5,622 bases of DNA, taken from contig DMEU01000030.1 of the NCBI GenBank assembly GCA_003451585.1, positions 1 to 5,622 of the forward strand, in the 5' to 3' direction. The position numbers and the translations under genes are program-made. Every line of letters starts with the position of its first letter. The stretch's first letter is position 1. The stretch is from Candidatus Omnitrophota bacterium. GTDB taxonomy: Bacteria > Omnitrophota > Gorgyraeia > Velamenicoccales > Velamenicoccaceae. The notes beneath the pieces are model-generated. The model ran no database searches and had not been told where the DNA came from. It saw only the letters and a list, made by a program, of their open reading frames with translations. Positions 1 through 5,566 of this stretch are shown in pieces.

Positions 1-98
1 CGTGCCGAAGGTAAAAGGACACCCGGAGCGGAAAAAATGCCGGAAGCGGCTTGGATGGCTAGGGCAGCTGTGGTCTGGGCGGGAAGGCTAAGTAAAGA
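1..98 (-). repeat. Dispersed repeat, copy A (inverted relative to copies B and C)
   Basis: This stretch is the reverse complement of sequence found at the other end of the window. Bases 13-52 match the complement of 5507-5546 in 39 of 41 aligned columns, with only two one-base indels. Similarity continues more weakly inward to about base 95 and outward at least to base 1, so the true outer edge lies outside the window. Bases 29-62 also match copy B (5411-5445) with two mismatches and one indel. Read on the minus strand, the core is a four-base GC stem (GCCG/CGGC, bases 39-50) followed by A and six T. The strand given is the one on which the T run follows the stem. I recognise no known element family here. 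Confidence 0.8.
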
Positions 99-174
99 AG
101 AATGGTGGTAGGCTGCGGCGGTGTAGAGAAATGCTTGATAATTTGGGGTGGCGATAGTAAGATACAGAATAACC

Positions 175-2463
175 ATGGCTGATATAAAGTTTATCTATAA
201 AGAAGTCATCAAGTCTTTTTTCCTCTCCTTTAAGCGCCTGTCGTTATATGCCGCAGATCACCCCCTTTCTAAGGAGATACTCACGAGCCTGTTTAAGATG
301 TTCGATGTCCTCTTGAAAGAGAGCGCCGATATCCTTGTCGTTGTCGGCCTGAACGTCGACGAGATGGTGGTCAACAATGAGGTCCTAGACTCCGAGGTGC
401 TGGGCGCGCGCGAGATCTATGAGAAGTTCAAGGCCTTCAAGCTTGATGGAGTGAGCTTTTTAAAGGGCCTCACTTACGATGAGCTCGTGAATTTCGTCAA
501 GGCTATGGCCCAGGCCGCTACATTAGACGCCGGTAAACAGGCCCCATTGCCGGCATTGCTAAAGGACGGCTCAGAACATATAAAGATCAAAAAGATACAT
601 TATGAGAAGATAGAGGAAGGCCAGAAGGTCGTAGGGGAAGAAGCGGCTGGAACGCGCACAAGCGGCATGGGGCCAGGGCATGGCGGCGGTACCGGCACAG
701 GCATAGTGCAGGACGTCTTCGGCTATATCAAAAGTTTTCTCACCAGTAAGAATGAGGATATCTCGGTTTCGTCCCAGGTCGTCTTGGATGAGATGGACCA
801 TAACGTTTCAAAGGTAACCGATGCCATTATCGCAAGCGCCAGGGAGTCCGGAGATTTCGAGGCTGTTATTAAGAAGTTCGTCTCCTGGATATCCAGGCAT
901 GTCGTGCCTGTCATTGTAGAAAAGAAGAAGGACCCATCAAAGTTCATACAGAAGCTGTTTGATTCGTTTGAAAAAGACGCGCTTAAATGTTACCCGCGTT
1001 CCGAAGAGATCATCGAGGAGTGTTCTGACGATATAAAGGTCACGATGATAGAGAGCGCCTATGTTACGCATTACGCGCAATCTTCCAAGAAGGCGGTCAA
1101 TGCCGCTGCGAAGATATTGAGCGACGAGGAGGACCAGCGTAGGCTCATGCCTAAGCTTGTAAGCCGGCTTGTCGGCGCCGGAGTCGTCAGGGAAGATGTC
1201 CAGGATTTCATAGGCAAGGTGGATGCGGAATTAGCCAAAGACGAAGAGGTCACGATCTCGAAAAAGAAACTGGCAAAGTTCGTGAAGATATCGGAGAGGT
1301 TCGAGCAGGAAGTCGCCGGCCGTGTGCGGGCCGAAACCCAGGAGCTTTCCAGGGCGAACAGGCGGCTCGCCATAGAAAAAGAGAGGTCTGATGAGGTCAT
1401 GCGCCATCTTGCAGACGGCCTTGTGGTGGTGGATAAGGAGGGCAAGGTGATAATGATGAATCCTGCCGCGGAAAAACTTCTAGGCCGTGGAAGCAGGGAG
1501 GCTGTTGGCAGGTCTCTTGTGGAAGGGTTAAAAGATGAGCACCTTCTGGCGGTTGCTAAGGGGCCTCTGGATGATAGAGATGAGACTCGCATCACCAAAG
1601 AGATAGAGGTCGACAGCAAGGATGAGACCACTAAGAGGGTCCTGCGCGCTAGTTCAGCCGTAGTCGAGAACGAGGACGGCAAGACCGTAGGTATGGTCTC
1701 GGTGTTAAGCGATATCACGCGCGAGAAAGAAGTCGAGGAGATGAAGTCCCACTTTGTTTCGCTCGTGACGCACGAATTGCGCACGCCTGTCGTAGCCATA
1801 CAGAAATCCCTTGAATTGATATTAAGCCGCACGACAGGACAGATCAATGAGGACCAGGAGAGGTTTTTGTCTATCTCGAAGTTCAATTTGGAAAGGCTCA
1901 ACAGATTGATAAATGACCTTCTTGATATGTCGAAGCTCGAGGAAGGCAAGATGAAGCTCGTGCCTTCGGAATTCGACTTAAGGGATATTGCAAACGAGGT
2001 CATAGCATCGCTTGCAAGCTGGGCGAAGGATAAGGAGATAACTATAAAGCTAGACTTAAAAGATGAACCGATAATTATCAATGCCGACAGGGACAGGATA
2101 ACGCAGGTCCTGGTAAATCTTGCGGGTAATGCGCTTAAATTCACCCCACCCAAAGGTGAGGTGATGATAGCTTTAAATCTGCTTGAGTCCAAGGACGGCA
2201 TCTGCGCACAACCTTGTGTTGAGGCGTCTGTGTCGGATACCGGTATAGGCATTGACCCGAAAGATTTTAAACGTATTTTCAGCAAGTTCGAGCAGGTAAG
2301 CCTCGTCTCGCCCGCCGGCTCCGGTGGGTCAGGATTGGGCCTGCCTATAGCAAAAGAGATAGTTAATTTTCATGGCGGCGCTATCTGGGTAGAAAGCCAG
2401 ATGGGTAAAGGCAGCCGGTTTATTTTTGTCCTTCCAAGGCAGTTTAAGGGCGCGAACAAATAG
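175..2463 (+). CDS. Soluble PAS-domain sensor histidine kinase with a large uncharacterised N-terminal region
   Basis: This is a two-component sensor kinase, expected to autophosphorylate a histidine and pass the phosphate to a response regulator. Numbering is from ATG 175 (762 aa). Residues 1-145 resemble an N-terminal helical module I associate with some HD-GYP and related signalling proteins (HPLSKEIL near 30, DGVSFLKGLTYDELVNF near 91). Then come a Gly-rich linker (161-177), an unfamiliar helical region (178-370), a probable coiled coil (370-405), a PAS domain (about 406-515; DGLVVVDKEGKVIMMNPAA), HisKA with VTHELRTP (phospho-acceptor His533), and HATPase_c. ATPase motifs seen are the N box (NLAGNALKF, Asn652), G1 (DTGIGID, Asp688), F box (FSKFEQV) and G2 (GGSGLGL). 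I see no membrane segment, so it is probably cytoplasmic. There is no receiver domain and no neighbouring response regulator. An in-frame GTG at 148 would add nine residues. Neither start has a good ribosome site; ATG 175 is preferred because homology-like sequence begins just after it. Confidence 0.93.
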   Translation: MADIKFIYKEVIKSFFLSFKRLSLYAADHPLSKEILTSLFKMFDVLLKESADILVVVGLNVDEMVVNNEVLDSEVLGAREIYEKFKAFKLDGVSFLKGLTYDELVNFVKAMAQAATLDAGKQAPLPALLKDGSEHIKIKKIHYEKIEEGQKVVGEEAAGTRTSGMGPGHGGGTGTGIVQDVFGYIKSFLTSKNEDISVSSQVVLDEMDHNVSKVTDAIIASARESGDFEAVIKKFVSWISRHVVPVIVEKKKDPSKFIQKLFDSFEKDALKCYPRSEEIIEECSDDIKVTMIESAYVTHYAQSSKKAVNAAAKILSDEEDQRRLMPKLVSRLVGAGVVREDVQDFIGKVDAELAKDEEVTISKKKLAKFVKISERFEQEVAGRVRAETQELSRANRRLAIEKERSDEVMRHLADGLVVVDKEGKVIMMNPAAEKLLGRGSREAVGRSLVEGLKDEHLLAVAKGPLDDRDETRITKEIEVDSKDETTKRVLRASSAVVENEDGKTVGMVSVLSDITREKEVEEMKSHFVSLVTHELRTPVVAIQKSLELILSRTTGQINEDQERFLSISKFNLERLNRLINDLLDMSKLEEGKMKLVPSEFDLRDIANEVIASLASWAKDKEITIKLDLKDEPIIINADRDRITQVLVNLAGNALKFTPPKGEVMIALNLLESKDGICAQPCVEASVSDTGIGIDPKDFKRIFSKFEQVSLVSPAGSGGSGLGLPIAKEIVNFHGGAIWVESQMGKGSRFIFVLPRQFKGANK

Positions 2464-2474
2464 AAAGCCTGAAA

Positions 2475-2945
2475 ATGCCACGCATACATATTAAGGCCTG
2501 GCAGTCCATCGCTGTAATGATCCTTTTAGCTGCCGTTGTCTGTCTTAAGGCCTTATTCCTGCCTAAGGCATGTTTTGGCCCCAAGTGCCTCATCATTGAG
2601 CTGGCTCATACGGAACAACAAAGGCAGAAGGGCTTGATGTTCCGGCCCTCGCTCCCCGAAGACAGGGGAATGCTCTTTATATTCCCGAGGGATGATATTT
2701 GGGGTTTTTGGATGAAAAATACGCTGATATCGCTTGATATCATCTGGATAGATAAGAATAGAAGGGTCGTTGATATGGTTGAAGGCGCCATGCCTTTTAC
2801 CGGAGAGAACCCGCCGACTTTCAGGCCTGTTCTTAGATCACGGTATGTCCTTGAGGCGAACTCCGGTTTTGTCAAAACGAACGGCATAAAGATAGGGGAT
2901 AAGGCGCGATTTAGGTGGATTTTTTTGCCAAAAGAGTTAAAATAA
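2475..2945 (+). CDS. DUF192 family protein, membrane-anchored or exported
   Basis: This 156-residue protein belongs to DUF192 (COG1430), a family of small proteins with no settled biochemical role, often exported or membrane-attached. Residues 11-30 form a hydrophobic segment after a short basic N-terminus (RIHIK), giving a signal peptide or an N-terminal anchor. The sequence after it (LPKAC) is not a good lipobox. The folded domain spans about 37-147 with the usual family signatures: RQKGLMFRP (50-58), GMLFIF (65-70), FWMKNT (78-83), LDIIWID (87-93) and YVLEANSG followed by NGIKIGD (124-142). It appears full length. It starts 11 bases after the kinase stop with no clear Shine-Dalgarno sequence, which suggests translational coupling. 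The family call is firm; the function is not known. Confidence 0.9.
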   Translation: MPRIHIKAWQSIAVMILLAAVVCLKALFLPKACFGPKCLIIELAHTEQQRQKGLMFRPSLPEDRGMLFIFPRDDIWGFWMKNTLISLDIIWIDKNRRVVDMVEGAMPFTGENPPTFRPVLRSRYVLEANSGFVKTNGIKIGDKARFRWIFLPKELK

Positions 2946-2957
2946 TTCATTACAACC

Positions 2958-2961
2958 GGAG
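2958..2961 (+). promoter_or_regulatory. Ribosome binding site supporting the 2968 start
   Basis: GGAG lies six bases before ATG 2968. This favours the long version of the next ORF over the internal ATG at 3208, which has no comparable site in front of it. Confidence 0.55.
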
Positions 2962-2967
2962 ACGGAT

Positions 2968-3615
2968 ATGATGAAAAAATGCGGGCAGGCCTTACAGCCT
3001 TCGAAGATAATGCCTATAGAGAATAAGTGCGCAAAGATCCATAATAAGATCATTTCTTTGCAGAAGGTTATGAAGAAGATAGAAAAAAAGAGCGTCTGTA
3101 ATGTGGCTTGGCGCGGGCTGCTGAATTCAGCTGTCAAAGGGATGAACGAGGCGCTCCGTGACCTTGAGAAAAGGCTCGAGCATATAGAGCTTGAGCTCAA
3201 AGAATTCATGGTATTCGCTTTTGTTTTCTTGTTGTCTGGGGCGTTGTTCTTGAATGGCTGCGCGTCTTTGAAGGAGAGAGGCAAGCAGGTTTGGGGGAGC
3301 TCCATCGAACATCTTGAAAAAGAGCGCTCGCAGGGCCGGGCCCAAGATTTCGCCCTGGGCATTGACGAATGTTTTTTAAAGGTCGAGGAGCTGATAGCCG
3401 ATACCGACGCTCAGGTCTATTTAAAAGACAGGGATAAGAGGTATATGGCGGTAATGAATTTTAAAGGTTACGTTGATACAACGCAGGTAGGTATTTTTTT
3501 TACCGGATCAGGGCCTGCAAGAACAAAAATAGAGGTTGCTTCCATGAGCCCAAGGCTTGTGGATGACGTATCAGAGATGATCTTTGAAGGGTTAAAGGCG
3601 TATAAGTCAGAATGA
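2968..3615 (+). CDS. Unrecognised protein: 80-residue helical region joined to a lipobox-containing small lipoprotein-like domain
   Basis: I do not recognise a named family for this 215-residue ORF. Residues 1-80 are charged and mostly helical, with cysteines at 5, 21 and 44, and end in a probable amphipathic or coiled-coil helix (DLEKRLEHIELELKEF). Residues 81-97 are strongly hydrophobic and end in LNGC, a good lipobox with Cys98 (codon 3259-3261), followed by ASLKERGKQ. Residues 99-215 form a small soluble domain (VYLKDRDKRYMAVMNFKG, then DTTQVGIFFTGSG and a C-terminal helix, VDDVSEMIFEGLKAY), which would be periplasmic. A lipoprotein signal should be N-terminal, so either the gene starts at ATG 3208 (135 aa), or this is a membrane protein with a cytoplasmic head, or two genes have fused. 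GGAG at 2958 supports the long form. The 3208 form would lack the usual Lys/Arg before the hydrophobic core. The adjacent PagL gene supports an envelope role. Confidence 0.7.
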   Translation: MMKKCGQALQPSKIMPIENKCAKIHNKIISLQKVMKKIEKKSVCNVAWRGLLNSAVKGMNEALRDLEKRLEHIELELKEFMVFAFVFLLSGALFLNGCASLKERGKQVWGSSIEHLEKERSQGRAQDFALGIDECFLKVEELIADTDAQVYLKDRDKRYMAVMNFKGYVDTTQVGIFFTGSGPARTKIEVASMSPRLVDDVSEMIFEGLKAYKSE

Positions 3616-3616
3616 G

Positions 3617-3623
3617 AAGGAGG
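3617..3623 (+). promoter_or_regulatory. Strong Shine-Dalgarno site for the pagL-like gene
   Basis: AAGGAGG sits four bases before ATG 3628, just after the stop of the preceding ORF (3613-3615). It is one of the two strongest ribosome sites in the block and fixes this start. Confidence 0.8.
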
Positions 3624-3627
3624 GTGT

Positions 3628-4233
3628 ATGGGCAAAGGTGTAAGAGCGGTATTTTTTATAGTATTGGCCTTATCCTTAGTTTCTTTTTTGGCGCTTCCGG
3701 CTTTTGCGGATAGGCCGGCGGAGGGGCCGGGCAAGTGGCTCCAGGAAGTAGGGGTGATCACCGGTTTTGTCAGCGGTGAATTGAAGCACCAGAAAGATTT
3801 TAACGCTGTCGTTACCGGGATGCGCTTCGGCTTTGACTTAAAACCTTTCACAAAAAAGATGTTCAATTTCGAGCCCAAGGGGCTGCTCGAGCTGGTCTAT
3901 GAGCCTTTTATCAATACCATAACCCATCCTGACGGCAATGTTGAATTAGGGCTGCCGTTCTTTTTCAAGTATGCTTATCCTTTGACAAGCAAGTTCTATC
4001 CGTTCATCGAGGTTGGCACCGGCCCATATTATATGAGTTTATCCACGTATGAGCAGTCGACACAGTTCAATTTTATCAGCCAGGGCGGCGCCGGATTCTC
4101 GTATTTTATCAAGGACGACATGTCCGTTAATCTGGAATACAGGAGGCGCCACGTATCGAATGCCTCTATCAAAGAACCGAACGGCGGCCTTGATGCCGAC
4201 GTATATATTATAGGGCTTTCCTGGTATTTTTAG
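3628..4233 (+). CDS. pagL: PagL-like lipid A 3-O-deacylase (outer-membrane acyloxyacyl hydrolase family)
   Basis: PagL enzymes are eight-stranded outer-membrane barrels that remove the 3-O-linked acyl chain of lipid A, changing LPS packing and immune recognition. This 201-residue ORF has a clear signal peptide (basic GKGVR, hydrophobic core, ALPAFA, likely cut after Ala27). The mature part alternates in the manner of beta strands and ends in the aromatic terminal strand LSWYF, typical of outer-membrane barrels. The family motif HxSNA is present as RRRHVSNASIKEPNGG: His175 and Ser177 match the catalytic His and Ser of Pseudomonas PagL, and Asn178 is the usual following residue. The position of the third catalytic residue (Glu, 12 after the Ser in the Pseudomonas enzyme as I recall it) is Asp189 here. 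Length is normal for the family. The gene follows the lipoprotein-like ORF by 12 bases. Family membership is confident; activity is inferred. Confidence 0.88.
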   Translation: MGKGVRAVFFIVLALSLVSFLALPAFADRPAEGPGKWLQEVGVITGFVSGELKHQKDFNAVVTGMRFGFDLKPFTKKMFNFEPKGLLELVYEPFINTITHPDGNVELGLPFFFKYAYPLTSKFYPFIEVGTGPYYMSLSTYEQSTQFNFISQGGAGFSYFIKDDMSVNLEYRRRHVSNASIKEPNGGLDADVYIIGLSWYF

Positions 4234-4237
4234 GAGG
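4232..4237 (+). promoter_or_regulatory. Strong Shine-Dalgarno site overlapping the pagL stop codon
   Basis: AGGAGG overlaps the TAG stop of the PagL-like gene (4231-4233) and lies eight bases before ATG 4246. This ties translation of the two genes together and fixes the start of the YqeY gene. Confidence 0.8.
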
Positions 4238-4245
4238 ATGGATAA

Positions 4246-4701
4246 ATGACATTAGAAGAAAGAATTGCGGGGGATTATAAAGAATCGATGAAGGCGCGCG
4301 ACGGCGTACGGACGCAGACCATAAGTTTCCTTCGTTCTGAATTGAAATATTTCGGCATAGATAAGAAGAAGGATAAGTTGGAAGACGGCGAGGTAGTGCA
4401 GGTATTAAGGAAGCTTATCAAACAGCGCCAGGATTCAATAGAGCAGTTTGGTAAGGGCGGCAGGGAAGACCTCGTGCAAAAAGAGAAGGCGGAGCTGGAT
4501 ATTTTAAAGGCCTATCTGCCTCAGGAACTTTCTGAAGCAGAGGTTTCCGGGATCATCGATGAGGCTGTTGCCGCGACAGGCGCGCTTACCATGAAGGACA
4601 TGGGCAGGGTGATGAAAGAAGTCATGGCAAAGACCCAGGGCAGGGCGGATAGTAAGTTAGCCAGCGACCTCGTGCGTAAAAAACTTGAGGGCGCAGCATA
4701 A
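4246..4701 (+). CDS. yqeY: GatB/YqeY domain protein
   Basis: This 151-residue cytoplasmic protein is a stand-alone YqeY-family member (COG1610), related to the tail domain of the GatB subunit of the tRNA-dependent amidotransferase. The family is thought to interact with tRNA or related substrates, but the role of the free-standing protein is not settled. The typical pattern is present: an N-terminal helix (MTLEERIAGDYKESMKARD), then RTQTISFLRSELKY, VLRKLIKQRQDSIEQF with GGREDLVQKEKAEL, then ILKAYLPQELSEAE, and a C-terminal helical part with DMGRVMKEVMAKTQGRAD. Length matches the family. It often sits next to rpsU or dnaG elsewhere; here it lies between an outer-membrane enzyme gene and a regulator gene, so its link to the block may be only positional. 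Confidence 0.93.
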   Translation: MTLEERIAGDYKESMKARDGVRTQTISFLRSELKYFGIDKKKDKLEDGEVVQVLRKLIKQRQDSIEQFGKGGREDLVQKEKAELDILKAYLPQELSEAEVSGIIDEAVAATGALTMKDMGRVMKEVMAKTQGRADSKLASDLVRKKLEGAA

Positions 4702-4704
4702 AAT

Positions 4705-5391
4705 ATGTTTAGCGTAGCCGAAGCGCTAAAGAAGTCATTCCTCTTTTCATTCATAGATCCAAGCAGTGTCCATAAGATAGCCGCGATCTCCCGCCTAAAG
4801 GCCTTTCAAAAAAACGATATTATCTTTCAGGACGGTGATGCCGCCTCCGGCTTTTATATCGTGGCCAGAGGCATGGTCAAGGTGTATAAACTCTCTTTTG
4901 CGGGCGCAGAGCATATTCTGCACATGGTTGGAGATGGCGGGTCTTTTGCCGAGGCTGTGGTCTTGGGCCGGCTGGACCGTTATCCTGCGTTCGCGGAAGC
5001 GGCCCTGGATTCCGAGCTCTTGTTTATACCGAAGAAGGATTTCCTTGGTTTGATGAGGTCTGATTTCGGCCTGACCCTTTCGATATTGTCTTCCATGAGC
5101 GAAAAGCTGAAATACTTCAACGCGTTAGTTGAGGGGCTTTCCCTGCAGGATGCCGACAGCCGCCTTGCAAAGTATCTTTTAGACCTTTCGATAAAGAATA
5201 AGTCGGATTCTTTTGCCCTTGATGTAAAGAAGGTGGACCTTGCCAAGAAACTCGGCATTGTCCCGGAGACGCTCTCACGCATATTCAACCGCTTTAAGAC
5301 CAGGCGGATAATACGCCTCACCAAGGCCCAAGTAACCATCCTAAACAAAGGATCCCTCCACGCCATCTCCAGCGGCGAAAAAGTAAAATAG
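4705..5391 (+). CDS. Crp/Fnr-family transcription regulator, probably not cAMP- or Fe-S-dependent
   Basis: This 228-residue DNA-binding regulator has an N-terminal cyclic-nucleotide-type sensor domain (about 14-125; NDIIFQDGDAASGFYIVARG), a dimer helix (about 122-146) and a C-terminal winged helix-turn-helix (about 148-220; VDLAKKLGIVPETLSRIFNR, recognition helix about 187-199). The segment corresponding to the CRP phosphate-binding cassette reads SFAEAVVLGRLDRYPAFAEA. It lacks the Arg-Ser/Thr pair that contacts cAMP in E. coli CRP, and resembles DNR/NnrR-type members with YPA at that place. The protein contains no cysteine, which rules out an FNR-type 4Fe-4S cluster. The signal it senses is therefore unknown. 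It begins three bases after the YqeY stop; GAGGG at 4687-4691 is a rather distant ribosome site. It may control its own operon, but I found no convincing Crp/Fnr palindrome in the upstream region. Confidence 0.93.
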   Translation: MFSVAEALKKSFLFSFIDPSSVHKIAAISRLKAFQKNDIIFQDGDAASGFYIVARGMVKVYKLSFAGAEHILHMVGDGGSFAEAVVLGRLDRYPAFAEAALDSELLFIPKKDFLGLMRSDFGLTLSILSSMSEKLKYFNALVEGLSLQDADSRLAKYLLDLSIKNKSDSFALDVKKVDLAKKLGIVPETLSRIFNRFKTRRIIRLTKAQVTILNKGSLHAISSGEKVK

Positions 5392-5450
5392 CCCCAGCAT
5401 TTCCTTGCTTCTAGCCATCCAAAGCCGATTCCAGCATTTTTTCCGAGCGC
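5392..5450 (+). repeat. Dispersed repeat, copy B (degenerate)
   Basis: Copy B begins directly after the stop codon of the Crp/Fnr gene. Its core at 5411-5445 matches the complement of bases 29-62 in 32 of 35 columns (two mismatches, one indel), and also matches 5497-5530 in copy C. The stem is damaged here: GCCG at 5424-5427 faces CAGC at 5432-5435, leaving a C-A mismatch, although the six T (5437-5442) remain. Bases 5394-5404 (CCAGCATTTCC) resemble the core's CCAGCATTTTTTCC and may be a further partial remnant. Confidence 0.72.
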
Positions 5451-5456
5451 ATGCTT

Positions 5457-5469
5457 TAATAGCCTATTA
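5457..5469. other. 13-base perfect palindrome between repeat copies B and C
   Basis: TAATAGCCTATTA is a perfect inverted repeat with six paired bases on each side of a single central C. It lies just inside the inner edge of copy C. It could be a small operator or simply chance in AT-rich sequence; it does not match the Crp or Fnr consensus half-sites. Confidence 0.3.
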
Positions 5470-5566
5470 TAGTCTTTCGCCCCATCTACAGCTACTCTAG
5501 CCTCCTAAGCCGCTTCCGGCATTTTTTCCGTCTCCGGTGTCCTTTTGCGCTTCGCGCCCATAAAAA
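5470..5566 (+). repeat. Dispersed repeat, copy C (intact core)
   Basis: This is the near-perfect inverted partner of copy A at the other end of the window: 5507-5546 differs from the complement of 13-52 only by two single-base indels. Similarity extends inward to about 5470, with the next 21 columns matching at 15. Outward it runs to about 5560, where both copies keep a CTTCG-containing segment. Copies B and C are direct repeats spaced about 86 bases apart (5411 and 5497). Confidence 0.8.
5509..5527 (+). terminator. Possible rho-independent terminator inside repeat copy C
   Basis: GCCG-CTTC-CGGC forms an all-GC four-base stem with a four-base loop, followed by A and six T. It lies 117 bases after the last stop codon of the block, in the right orientation. 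The stem is short for a strong terminator, and the same sequence is part of a repeat found elsewhere in the window, so termination may be incidental or partial. Confidence 0.35.

Noticed and set aside
1..111. Open plus-strand frame at the left edge that could be the 3' end of an upstream protein
   Set aside because: It lies wholly in repeat copy A, whose other copies carry indels and stops, and the peptide resembles no family I know. Treated as repeat sequence, not a gene.
135..147. TTGAT half-site resembling an Fnr box just before the kinase gene
   Set aside because: Only one half matches; the expected second half (ATCAA) is not present at the right spacing.
1071..2285. Long minus-strand open frame opposite the kinase gene
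   Set aside because: The Ser/Arg/Leu-rich product has no recognisable domain, while the plus strand carries clear kinase motifs; it is a shadow of that gene's codon use.
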